From positions 1 through 11,676 of the forward strand of contig URQU01000052.1 in NCBI GenBank assembly GCA_900550055.1: DNA of 11,676 nt, written 5' to 3'. The stretch is from an uncultured Coriobacteriaceae bacterium (lineage in GTDB: Bacteria > Actinomycetota > Coriobacteriia > Coriobacteriales > Eggerthellaceae). Shown one piece after another: positions 1 to 6,916 of this stretch. Position 1 is the first letter of the stretch. The number at the start of each line of letters is the position of its first letter. The translations under genes were made by a program, and so were the position numbers. The notes below the pieces were generated by a model. It made no database searches, had not been told where the DNA came from, and worked only from the letters and a program-made list of their open reading frames with translations.

Positions 1-188
1 ATGTCGGCCGCCCTGGCTTCGCATTTCGTTGCTACGGCTGGATGCGCGCACCTTCCAACAAGAAGAATCTTTCGGCGAGCATGGCAGTCGTCTCGCTGCT
101 CAAAAACGGATCTGGGATTGCATCCAACGACCAGTCGATATGGAAGACGCCACGGGGAATGACCGTTATGGGGTCGCCATCGCTTCCT

Positions 189-1304
189 CTACGCGAGCGT
201 TCCTTCGCTCATGCGCCCGAGCGCCCATATCCAGCAAGCCAGCTCGCGCGCTGTAACGACGTTTGCGACCACAGGTCGCTTGCGCAGCTCGCAAGATAGA
301 TGGCGACGCCTTTCCGCAAGGCGCTTGACACCGGCCGCTGCATGGTTCGATATGGAAGCGGGAACACCCTCATCGTAAAGCGAGCGCTTTCGCTCTTTCG
401 TGGCGTGGGTGTAGTGCCAGGATGCCTCCACGAGCAGCTTCCGCAAGTGAGAGCTGCCGGCTTTGGTGATGCCACCCCGGGAGGTGCGCTCTCCGCTCGA
501 GTGCTCGGAGGAAACAAGCCCAAGCCAGCTCGCGAAGGCGCGCGCCGAATCGAAGTGGGGGAACACGCCGGCTTCGACCGTGAGCGCGAACGTCGTCATG
601 GTCTCTATTCCCTTCATGCACCTGAGCGCCTCAACGCGATCCCGTCAACGAGGCTTTGAGGCGTATTGGGCCACTCTCTTCTCGATGGCCTTCTTCTGCG
701 GTTCGATATGGCGCACCTCGGAGATGTAGTAGTCGAGGGGCTCTCGAGCGGCAGCGTCGGAAAGCTCGATTCCTCGGATTCACTCCCAGTGCGCATGGGT
801 CCAGCTGCCTTGGCGCTTTCCATCTTCGTTGAACTCGTTCCAGATATATCCCCACCGGATGAGCAGATGGGTGAGGCGGTGCTTGGCGCGGGTGAGGTCT
901 TCGCGGATGTCCTCGAGCGCACGAGAGAGGTTGCGGGCGCCCTCTGTCTCGACGTCGGGCACGAACACCTCCACGATGTTGTGCGCCATGAGCTGGCGCG
1001 CCAGAAACTCCGCATCGTTGCGGTCGTTTTTCTTGCGCCTGTCCGATGCGGGCTTGTGCATCTTGGATACGGCGCCCACGATGCAGTCCACGCTCATCTC
1101 GCGAAGCTCGCGCACAAGATGAAACCCTGTCACGCCGGATTCATAGACCGCTTTGGGAGAGTCAAACCGAAGAATCCATCCTGCGATCTCCGCGGGCGAA
1201 TAACCGAACTTCTGCGACCGAACCTCGCCTGTGATTGAGTCGAGTGCGACAGCTGTAACGGATCGGGCATGGACATCCAGACCGATTGAAGTAACATGGT
1301 TCAT
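189..1304 (-). pseudogene. IS110-family transposase interrupted by two TGA codons
   Basis: Read through its stops, this frame gives about 371 residues, a normal IS110 length. The N-terminal RuvC-like DEDD domain is intact: D10 in GLDVH, E55 in YESG, and the DRNDAEFLA motif near residue 95. The C-terminal Transposase_20 domain has SSEHSSGE (residues 265-272, with the expected catalytic serine), GGITKAG, and the WHY and ACWIWALG motifs. The start ATG at 1304 has GAGAGGGG six bases upstream. Two in-frame stops break it, at 780-782 (codon 175) and 645-647 (codon 220). Both are TGA, and both sit where the second IS110 transposase in this window has Trp (HWAWI and KPRW). No frameshift is needed to restore the gene, so decay looks recent. 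The intact upper part (1304-780) could yield a 174-residue DEDD-domain fragment. Family assignment is firm; activity is unlikely unless TGA is read through. Confidence 0.88.
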
Positions 1305-1429
1305 TGCGAGCCCCTCTCATGTATGTGGCAACTTAGGAAAAACTGCCGGTTGTATAAATGACACACGACCATTATCAGCCTATGATCCATGGTCACTAGG
1401 AAGACGGCATGAAGTAGGGGCTCACAATG
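1302..1429 (-). promoter_or_regulatory. Long inverted repeat enclosing the transposase RBS and start
   Basis: Plus-strand 1302-1321 and 1408-1429 are inverted copies of each other. The core AGGGGCTCRCAATG matches at all but one position, and CATGA lies at the outer side with a two-base length difference. In the minus-strand transcript the 3' arm contains both the RBS (GAGAGGGG, 1319-1312) and the ATG (1304-1302) of the transposase. The 5' arm, near the left end of the element, could therefore pair with and hide the translation start when transcription enters from outside. Start sequestration of this kind is known from other insertion sequences such as IS10 and IS50. Its role here is inference from pairing alone. 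Between the arms, GACCAT and ATGGTC could form a smaller stem. Confidence 0.5.
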
Positions 1430-1438
1430 TTCTGCTCA

Positions 1439-1878
1439 TATCGTCATTCAGCATGGTTTCGTCATGGTTGCTCTCAAGCGCCAGAATGCGCATATCGTGC
1501 AGGGCTGCATGAGCGGCACCTGTTACCACGCCTGAATCGGTCAAGTAGCCCAAAGCATCGCCATCGGGCGCATCAACGCGAAAACCGAACGACGCAGCGG
1601 CATCGTGGCTGGTGGCAAACGGGAGAATACGCAGACCAGCAACGGCAATGGCACTTCTTTCCGACCCCGCGGGTGCAGTACCAAGCGGAAGGATGTCACG
1701 AGTTTCAGCGAGTTTACGCAGTTCAGAGCTATTTACCACACAAGCATTGTTCGCATGGACAAGGGGAGCGCAGCCGAGTTTTTCCAGCCCACGCAGAACA
1801 ACCCCCAAACCTTTCGTGTGATCACCATGCTCATGCGTGATCAGCACGGCTTGGATGCGCGCGGGGTCAAAGCGACGC
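1439..1878 (-). pseudogene. Internal fragment of a YycJ-like MBL-fold metallohydrolase
   Basis: The minus-strand frame reads ARIQAVLITHEHGDHTKGL, the classic HxHxDH metal-binding motif of the metallo-beta-lactamase fold. It continues with ATSHDAAASFGF, GYLTDSG and LALESNHDETML, the order seen in YycJ/WalJ-type hydrolases. Both ends are missing. Upstream of about residue FDPARIQ, the sequence at 1875-1880 turns into an IS110 transposase on the opposite strand. Downstream of ETML, the expected C-terminal region is replaced by the left end of IS110 copy 1, with a chance stop at 1422. An intact family member is about 260 residues; about 145 remain. No proper start or RBS is present. The longest apparent open frame (from GTG at 1847) begins in the middle of the domain. 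The remnant cannot be a working enzyme as it stands. Confidence 0.82.
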
Positions 1879-2587
1879 GAGGGACGACTTGAGGCGCTGC
1901 AAGCAGCGTCTGTCGAAGTTCCTGCTCAGGCACGGGCACGCGTTCAGCGAGACGACCCCGTCCGGGCGCCGCAAGGGCAACTGGACCGCCGCGCACTGGG
2001 CGTGGATAAAGTCGATATCGTTCGCAGAGAAGGCCGACGACGACGTGCTCGCGTACTACATAGACGCCACGAGGCAGGCGATGGAGGACAAGGCCCGCCT
2101 CGAGAGGCTGGTCGAGGCCGAGGCGTCCAAGCCCAGGTGGAAGCGCAGGGTCGACTCCGTCAGGTGCCTGAAAGGCATCGACGTGATGAGCGCCGCCGAC
2201 CTCGTCTTCGAGGCCGGCGAGTTCTCCAGGTTCAAGAACGCCAGGTCGTTCGCGGCGTGGATCGGGCTGACGCCGTCGGAGCACTCCAGCGGCGAGAGCG
2301 TGCGGCAGGGAGGCATCACGAAGGCGGGCAACAAGCATCTGAGGCGCATGCTCGTCGAGTCGGCGTGGCACTACCCGGGATGCTCTCCCCATTCGAAAGA
2401 CCTGGCCAAAGGCCAAGCGCCGGACCCCGGCGCGAGGCGCCATGCCGCCAAGGGCGTGAGAAGGCTCGTCGGCAGGCGGGCCGCGATGCTCGAGCGCGGC
2501 GTCCACAAGAACAAGGCCAACGTCGCGACCGCCCGCGAGCTCGCATGCTGGTGCTGGGCGATAGGCTGCATGGTCGAGAACGGCTAG
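1877..2587 (+). pseudogene. N-terminally truncated IS110-family transposase
   Basis: The frame begins to match the IS110 family at ARDDLRRCKQRLSKFLLRHG, which aligns with residue 132 onward of copy 1. The linker helices, GNWTAAHWAWI, and the complete Transposase_20 domain follow: LTPSEHSSGES with the expected catalytic serine, GGITKAGNKHLRRMLVESAWHY, and ACWCWAIG before the TAG stop. The DEDD RuvC-like domain (about 130 residues), the native start and the left end are gone. The only available starts are weak (TTG at 1889). The remaining frame has no internal stop. A DEDD-less fragment should not recombine DNA by itself, although it could in principle bind nucleic acid. Upstream, the frame stays open into the inverted hydrolase fragment, which is coincidental. 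Confidence 0.85.
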
Positions 2588-2750
2588 CCTTCGGGAAGGC
2601 GGTCGCGACATAGCGCGATCCATCCCATCCTGTGGTCCGATCCGAGGCCGTTGGGGCGAACCCCCAGTCTTTTCTTTTGCGAGCGCCGCAGGCGCCACCC
2701 GCGTGCACAGACTGTCGTTTCGACGAGGCAGCCCCAGCCGTAGCAACGGA
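2588..2750 (+). ncRNA. Structured 3' tail of IS110 copy 2, candidate guide (seek/bridge) RNA region
   Basis: Three small hairpins follow one another behind the transposase stop: GGGG-CGAA-CCCC (2653-2664), GCGCC-GCA-GGCGC (2683-2695) and GTCG-TTT-CGAC (2714-2724). The shared motif CAGCCGTAGCAAC lies at 2735-2747. The first hairpin is followed by CAGTCTTTTCTTTT, so it could also act as a weak terminator. IS110-family transposases are known to work with a structured RNA from the element's non-coding end; in the IS1111 branch this lies downstream of the transposase. That this tail is such an RNA is inference from position, stem-loops and the motif shared with copy 1. Confidence 0.35.
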
Positions 2751-2850
2751 TTGTCCAGCGCAGAGATGCGCCACGGGCGGATATTAAACTGCGAAGACGA
2801 GCGTCGGAGAGACACGCCGAGGTCGCCGCAGGAGGGTTGAGATAGAGAAA

Positions 2851-2907
2851 GGGCCTGACCCCGGTTCGAAAGAATCGAGGCCAGGCCCAATATTGTCTAT
2901 TGACAAT
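2851..2907. repeat. Two adjacent intergenic palindromes
   Basis: GGGCCTG (2851-2857) pairs with CAGGCCC (2882-2888), and the stem continues with two mismatches and one G-U pair to a GAAA tetraloop (GGTTC-GAAA-GAATC), about 17 base pairs in all. Immediately after it, ATTGTC-TATT-GACAAT (2892-2907) forms a short perfect hairpin. The size and placement in a gene-free stretch suggest a dispersed intergenic palindrome or a terminator relic. A copy number cannot be judged from one window. Confidence 0.5.
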
Positions 2908-2921
2908 GTCCTGCTCATATT

Positions 2922-2949
2922 AAGAAAACCGCCTTTCGGCGGTTTTCTT
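2922..2949. terminator. Strong, probably bidirectional terminator
   Basis: AAGAAAACCGCC (2922-2933), loop TTTC, and GGCGGTTTTCTT (2938-2949) form a perfect 12-bp stem. It has an A-tract on one side and a T-tract on the other, as in bidirectional Rho-independent terminators. No clear gene ends close to it on either strand, so it probably served genes now lost. Confidence 0.8.
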
Positions 2950-3589
2950 GGATTGCGGCGGACGTACCGTTTCGCAACCTCATCACGCCGAATACTCTAC
3001 CCTCATTAATTTCGAATGTCAAAACCACATAGCGCTTCTTTCGGTTGGCAAATTGCTTTTCCGTTTCGAGGCGCAATGTGTTCGCTCGGTGCTCGACAGC
3101 GGCATAAACTCGTCTGCGGCCTTGAGCTCCCTTGTTGTTTGCCGTCCTTAATGTCAAAGGGCTGCTAACCCGGTAGGCTAGCGACCCTTCTAGTCCCCGC
3201 CTCACTTGGAGTCTACGGGGCCATATCAGTAACGTAACTCTATCGTCCTTGGGATTCTCGGTCAAGCGTACGTTTTGCGTGCGGTCAAATCGGCGATTGC
3301 AGTTTTCCTTTCGAAAAAAGTTTCTATCGGAGTACCAGTTAAGGCTCAGGCACGTTCGGGGATATAGGAGCTCCTTGATGCGCCCTTCGCGGCAGATTTA
3401 CAGGGTTTTTACTGCTCAAATGGGCGATGCGGGTGTTTAATGAAACTTGCTGAAGGCTTGCGAGCGGTTGCGAAACGCTCGTCGGGCAAAGCGCCCATGT
3501 TCCATTAATCAACGATTGCGGATAGGTGCTTTTGACAGGTATCATCTTCTGACCGATATCCGAATGCGATCACTTCGTTAGGAGTTGCA
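2950..3589. other. Gene-poor stretch with no convincing gene
   Basis: A minus-strand open frame of 116 codons (3265-2915) exists but starts with TTG, lacks a clear RBS, ends inside the terminator stem, and resembles no family that I recognise. Its middle part (KQFANRKKRYVVLTFEI) is protein-like, so it could be the remnant of a gene. A 68-codon minus-strand frame (3545-3339) overlaps the usp promoter and looks spurious. Apart from the promoter-like elements of the next gene and a small dyad CGAGCG/CGCTCG (3461-3481), nothing was recognised. Confidence 0.4.
3532..3584 (+). promoter_or_regulatory. Promoter-like sequence and RBS of the usp gene
   Basis: TTGACA at 3532-3537 is a perfect -35 hexamer. 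Seventeen bases further, GATATC (3555-3560) is a poor -10 match, so the -10 assignment is weak. AGGAG at 3580-3584 lies five bases before the ATG at 3590 and fixes the start. Confidence 0.5.
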
Positions 3590-4447
3590 ATGGGAAGCAT
3601 TTTGGTAGGCATTGACGGCAGCGATCGCGGACGTCGTGCCCTTGATTGGGCGGTGCGATTCGCTCGCGTGGTCGGTTACGACGTCCACATGCTGGCGGTC
3701 ATCGACGAGGCGATCGCCAACAAGGCTGGGGTAAGCGTCGAAACCATCATCGAAACCGCGGAATCGGCGCTCGAGAAGAAGCGCCAAGCAGCTCTGGAAA
3801 GTTATCCCGACATGAGTATCCAGGCCGATGTTTCCGTCGGCGACATCGTCGGCGTGCTCGCCGATTCCGCGGCGATGCACGACCTGATCGTGCTGGGCAG
3901 CCATCACGGGCACACCATCGGCGAAACCATCGGCGGTGCGAAGGGCCTGCGCGTGTCCGTGTCCACCAGCGTGCCCACCGTCGTGGTCCCGGCGGACTGG
4001 GATGCGCAGCAGCAGGGCTCCGGAATCGTCGTGGGCGTCGGCCCCGACGAGGCGGTCAGCGCCCGCGCCATCGACTTCGCCGCGAGTGCGGCCGTGGCAT
4101 TCGAGCAGCCGCTTGAGCTGATCAGCGCTTGGGGCGTCCCTGCGTGGCTTGAGCGCACCGCGCAAACCATGGGCGGCGGCTTGGCCCCCGTCGGCGAACA
4201 GCGTCAGATCGAGCTCGATCATCAGCTCGGCCGCCTTGCCTTCGAATACCCGGCTTTGCAGGTTACGGGCCGCACCGTCGAGGATTCTTCGCCTTCCCGT
4301 GCTCTCGTAGAGGCCAGCAAGGAAGCGTCCATGCTGGTCATGGGCACGAATTCGCGCAATGCGCTGGGCCGCACGCTGTTCGGCAGCGTCACGCACAGCG
4401 TGCTTTTGAACCTGAAGGTACCGACCGTTATCGTCCCTCAGGCGTAA
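3590..4447 (+). CDS. Tandem universal stress protein (two UspA domains)
   Basis: This 285-residue cytoplasmic protein carries two Usp domains in tandem. Domain 1 (about 1-140) opens with ILVGIDGSDRGRRALDWAV and ends in VSTSVPTVVVPADW. Domain 2 (about 145-285) opens with GIVVGVGPDEAVSARAIDFA and ends in NLKVPTVIVPQA. The ATP-binding signature G-2X-G-9X-G-(S/T) is nearly kept in domain 2 (GTNSRNALGRTLFGSVT, with Ser for the second Gly). It is poorer in domain 1 (GSHHGHTIGETIGGAKG), so domain 2 is the likelier nucleotide-binding half. Usp proteins help cells survive starvation, redox and energy stress, but the client or ligand is unknown. The gene stands alone, has its own RBS (AGGAG) and promoter-like sequence, and ends 53 bases before a strong terminator, convergent with the oxidoreductase operon. 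The family is certain; the specific role is open. Confidence 0.93.
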   Translation: MGSILVGIDGSDRGRRALDWAVRFARVVGYDVHMLAVIDEAIANKAGVSVETIIETAESALEKKRQAALESYPDMSIQADVSVGDIVGVLADSAAMHDLIVLGSHHGHTIGETIGGAKGLRVSVSTSVPTVVVPADWDAQQQGSGIVVGVGPDEAVSARAIDFAASAAVAFEQPLELISAWGVPAWLERTAQTMGGGLAPVGEQRQIELDHQLGRLAFEYPALQVTGRTVEDSSPSRALVEASKEASMLVMGTNSRNALGRTLFGSVTHSVLLNLKVPTVIVPQA

Positions 4448-4500
4448 ACGCTCCGCAGCATATCCGATGCCGCAATCCCTCCATGGCTGCATCCCCTCAT

Positions 4501-4541
4501 ACGGAAACCGGCGCCCTCGAGCGCCGGTTTCCGTTTCTATT
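4501..4541. terminator. Terminator between usp and the convergent oxidoreductase operon
   Basis: ACGGAAACCGGCGC (4501-4514), a six-base loop, and GCGCCGGTTTCCGT (4521-4534) form a perfect 14-bp stem. TTCTATT follows on the plus strand, so it fits usp best. It probably also stops minus-strand transcripts leaving porB, which ends 144 bases away. A second 8-bp hairpin GCGGGCGA-GCAAA-TCGCCCGC (4549-4569) lies between it and porB. Confidence 0.88.
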
Positions 4542-4677
4542 GGGTTTTGCGGGCGAGCAAATCGCCCGCTGGGCGGTGGCGAGGCGGATTTTGCGGGCGA
4601 AAGAAATGCCGCCGGGAGGATGGCCCCATGTCGGTAATTCATTCGCGAATCGCTCGCCGCCGTGTCGCATCCCCGCG

Positions 4678-5598
4678 TTACGCCGTCCAATCGCGGCGGA
4701 TCTGCTCCCATTTTGCGTCGCGGCCGGCTTCCACCTGGGCGATCTCGTCGTCGGTGAGCGCGCGGAACCTGCCTTGGCGGCGAAGGTACGCCTCCACGCT
4801 GGCAAACTCGCGCGGGTTCCTGCTGAGCTTGAACTGCCCGCCCGGCACGCCGCTGAGCTGGGGTCCTTCGTACTCGGCCAGATACCACAGGCCGCAATCC
4901 ACGATGTCGCGCGCCACGTCCACCATATCGGCCTCGGGACAGCCCCAGCCGGTCGGGCAGGGCGCGATTACGTGGATAAAGCGCGTGCCGCGGATGTCGC
5001 GGGCGCGTTCCAGCTTGCGCAGGAAGTCGGGCAGGTACCCCACGCTTGCCGTGGCCGCATAGGGAATGCCGTGCGCGGCCACGATCTCGAACACGTTCTT
5101 CTTCTGCGTCAGGCACCCGTGCGCGTTGCGTCCGGCCGGCGTGGTGGTGGTCTTCGCGCCGAAGGGCGTCAGCGAGCTTTTCTGGATGCCCGTGTTCATG
5201 TACGCCTCGTTGTCGTAGCAGATGTAGAGCACGTCGTCGTTGCGGTCGATGGCGCCCGAAAGCGCCTGCAGGCCGATGTCGGCGGTGCCGCCGTCGCCGG
5301 CGAAACCAACCACAGTGCAGTCGTCGGGCTTGATGCCCTGTGCCCGCAAACCTGCCTCGATACCGGTGAGCACGCTTGCCGTCGCCGCAAAAGGCGTGAT
5401 CATCGCGTTGTTGGCGAAGGAAAGCTGCGGGAAGTTGAAGCCGACGGCGCTCATGCAGCCCGCCGGCAGCGCCGCCACCGCGTTCGGGCCGAGCACCTTG
5501 AGCGCCGCGCGGACGGCAAGCGATCCGCCGCATCCGGCGCATGCCTTGTGCCCGAAGAAGAACTCGTCATCGGGCAGGGTTTTCGCGTTCAAAGCCAT
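4678..5598 (-). CDS. porB: Pyruvate/2-oxoacid:ferredoxin oxidoreductase, beta subunit (TPP-binding)
   Basis: This 306-residue subunit binds thiamine diphosphate and, by homology, a [4Fe-4S] cluster. With the alpha subunit it decarboxylates a 2-oxoacid to acyl-CoA, passing electrons to ferredoxin, or runs in reverse. The four expected cluster cysteines are C20 and C23 (KACAGCGG), C48 (PAGCMS) and C214 (APCPTGWGCP). The TPP/Mg motif is GDGGTADIG (101-109), continuing to CYDNEAYMNTGIQKS. The length is typical for PorB. The ATG at 5598 has AAGGAGG (5614-5608) nine bases upstream and begins three bases after the alpha stop (TAG, 5603-5601), so the RBS lies inside the alpha coding end. An in-frame extension upstream is possible but has no better RBS. 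It is the last gene of a three-gene operon. PorB is the closest fit, but the related branched-chain and aryl-oxoacid enzymes share these motifs. Confidence 0.92.
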   Translation of the reverse strand: MALNAKTLPDDEFFFGHKACAGCGGSLAVRAALKVLGPNAVAALPAGCMSAVGFNFPQLSFANNAMITPFAATASVLTGIEAGLRAQGIKPDDCTVVGFAGDGGTADIGLQALSGAIDRNDDVLYICYDNEAYMNTGIQKSSLTPFGAKTTTTPAGRNAHGCLTQKKNVFEIVAAHGIPYAATASVGYLPDFLRKLERARDIRGTRFIHVIAPCPTGWGCPEADMVDVARDIVDCGLWYLAEYEGPQLSGVPGGQFKLSRNPREFASVEAYLRRQGRFRALTDDEIAQVEAGRDAKWEQIRRDWTA

Positions 5599-5600
5599 GG

Positions 5601-6911
5601 CTATCGGCCTCCTTCCGCATCGGTTGCGCACGCGCCGTCGCGCGCGCCTTCAGGGGCGCCGCCGGCAACGGCAACGGCCCCGGCGTCGCCGTTGCCTTCG
5701 CAGCAGGGGCTGCCGAACTCGTCGGCCACGGAGTCGACGCCCAAAAAGCCCACGCGCGGGCAATCTTCGGGCGCGATGCGCCCCGCGGCGATTTGGGAAA
5801 GCACCTCGAACATACCCCTCATCTGGGCCTGCGAGATATCGTCGCCGCCCAGGCCGCCCACGAAGTTCACCATCGGCACGACGTTGCCCGCCTGCTGCAG
5901 CGCGGAGCACACGTTGGTCATGACCGTACCTTCCGCGCCGAAGCTGACGTCTTTCTCCAGCACGCCGACCGCCGCTGCGCCCGCCAGGACTTCGGCGATT
6001 TCGCGCGCTGGGAACGGGCGCATGTAGCGGATGCGCACCAGGCCCGCTTTCACGCCCTGCGCGCGCAGCTGCGCCACGCGCTCGCGCGCCAGGCCGGCGA
6101 TGGAGCCCAGCGTTACCAGCACGATGTCGGCATCATCGCAGTCCACGGCCTCGATCAGCCCCGGATAGCTTCTGCCGAACACCTTGGCGAAGCGCGCTTC
6201 GACGCGCTCTACGGCGTCGGCGGCGGCCAGCATGCCCTCGTGAGCCGAGTGCTTGAAGTAGCGGTTGAACTCCGGGCCCGCCGAGTAGCCGATGTTGACG
6301 GGGTTTGCGAAGTCGAATCGGTTGCCCGCGCCGTCGTAGGGCGGCAGGAACGCATCGGCCTGCTCCTGGGTGGGGATGTACACGCTCTCGTAGGTGTGCG
6401 TGAGCGCAAAACCATCCAAGTTCACCATGAACGGCGTGCGGACCTTGGGGTCCTCGGCCACCGCGTAGGCCATAAGCGCCAGATCGAGTGCTTCCTGGTT
6501 GTCCTGCGCGTACGCCTGCACCCAGCCGTGGTCAAGAAGCGCCAGGCTGTCTCGCTGGTCGCCGTAGATGTTCCACGGCAGCGCGGTGGCGCGGTTCGCG
6601 TTCATCATGACGATGGGGAAGCGGCCGCCCGCGGCGTAGGTCAGACACTCGGCCATGTACAGCAGGCCCTGGCTTGATGTGGCCGTGAACGTGCGTGCGC
6701 CCGTGGCCGACGCGCCGATGGCGCACGACAGGGCCGAATGCTCGCTTTCGACGTGCACGTACTCGGCCGCCAGCTGGCCTTCCTCGACCATCTCGGAAAG
6801 GCGCTCGACCACGACGGTCTGCGGCGTGATGGGGTAGGCGGAGATCACCTGCGGTCGAGCCAAGCGCACGCCCTCGGCGAACGCCTCGTCACCGGATAGA
6901 AAACGCTTCAT
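5601..6911 (-). CDS. porA: Pyruvate/2-oxoacid:ferredoxin oxidoreductase, alpha subunit
   Basis: This 436-residue subunit holds the pyrimidine-binding and core domains that complete the TPP site. Key stretches are AYPITPQT (25-32), VESEHSALSCAIGASATGARTFTATSSQG (54-82), NANRATALPWNIYGDQRDSL (104-123), AEDPKV and GFALTHTYESV (167-177). RPFP (298-301) and VGGLGGDDI (351-359) follow in the C-terminal domain. These resemble PorA more than VorA or IorA. The start is taken at ATG 6911 (MKRFLSGDEAF), ten bases from AAGGAGG (6928-6922). ATG 6917, which overlaps the upstream TGA by one base, would be only four bases from it. After about residue 393 the protein ends in a Gly/Ala-rich, Cys-containing tail (CCEGNGDAGAVAVAGGAP...) not expected in the family. 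It lies between the gamma-delta fusion and beta genes. The true substrate is not shown by the sequence. Confidence 0.92.
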   Translation of the reverse strand: MKRFLSGDEAFAEGVRLARPQVISAYPITPQTVVVERLSEMVEEGQLAAEYVHVESEHSALSCAIGASATGARTFTATSSQGLLYMAECLTYAAGGRFPIVMMNANRATALPWNIYGDQRDSLALLDHGWVQAYAQDNQEALDLALMAYAVAEDPKVRTPFMVNLDGFALTHTYESVYIPTQEQADAFLPPYDGAGNRFDFANPVNIGYSAGPEFNRYFKHSAHEGMLAAADAVERVEARFAKVFGRSYPGLIEAVDCDDADIVLVTLGSIAGLARERVAQLRAQGVKAGLVRIRYMRPFPAREIAEVLAGAAAVGVLEKDVSFGAEGTVMTNVCSALQQAGNVVPMVNFVGGLGGDDISQAQMRGMFEVLSQIAAGRIAPEDCPRVGFLGVDSVADEFGSPCCEGNGDAGAVAVAGGAPEGARDGACATDAEGGR

Positions 6912-6916
6912 GTGCA

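Larger units (their letters stand above)
1..1438 (-). mobile_element. IS110-family insertion sequence, copy 1 (nearly complete, degenerate)
   Basis: This minus-strand element consists of a broken IS110-type transposase (1304-189), about 130 bases of leader and about 190 bases of non-coding tail. The left boundary is inferred: homology to a metallo-beta-lactamase-fold gene stops at about 1440, and an inverted repeat that also covers the transposase start reaches 1429. The right boundary is not resolved. The tail carries the motif CAGCCGTAGCAAC (minus strand, 40-28), which recurs at nearly the same distance behind the second IS110 transposase in this window, so the element ends at or beyond it. 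IS110 elements usually lack clear terminal inverted repeats, and none was seen here. The element appears to have inserted into, or joined, the 3' part of the hydrolase gene. Confidence 0.7.
1877..2750 (+). mobile_element. IS110-family insertion sequence, copy 2 (5'-truncated)
   Basis: This plus-strand remnant contains the 3' two-thirds of an IS110 transposase and its non-coding tail. It differs clearly from copy 1 at protein level, so it is a separate element and not a duplicate. The 5' edge at about 1877 is the point where transposase homology begins directly against the broken hydrolase gene. The 3' edge is uncertain and is placed just after CAGCCGTAGCAAC at 2735-2747. That motif begins 148 bases after the stop codon, almost exactly as in copy 1. 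Confidence 0.62.

Noticed and set aside
29..299. Small plus-strand open frames at the window start
   Set aside because: They lie in the non-coding tail and antisense to the C-terminus of IS110 copy 1 and have no RBS or family resemblance.
1841..2890. 349-codon minus-strand open frame across IS110 copy 2
   Set aside because: It lies opposite a recognisable transposase frame. The long open length reflects GC-rich codon structure on the other strand, and no domain is visible.
2915..3265. 116-codon minus-strand open frame
   Set aside because: It has a TTG start without a clear RBS, ends inside a strong terminator stem and resembles no recognised family. It was kept only as a note on the gene-poor stretch.
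4543..4605. Direct repeat TTTTGCGGGCGA at about 4545 and 4590
   Set aside because: Only two short GC-rich copies were found, partly explained by the hairpin at 4549-4569; not enough for an operator or repeat array.
3578..5542. 654-codon minus-strand open frame
   Set aside because: It runs antisense through the Usp gene, across a terminator and over porB in another frame; the arginine- and alanine-rich composition marks a shadow frame.
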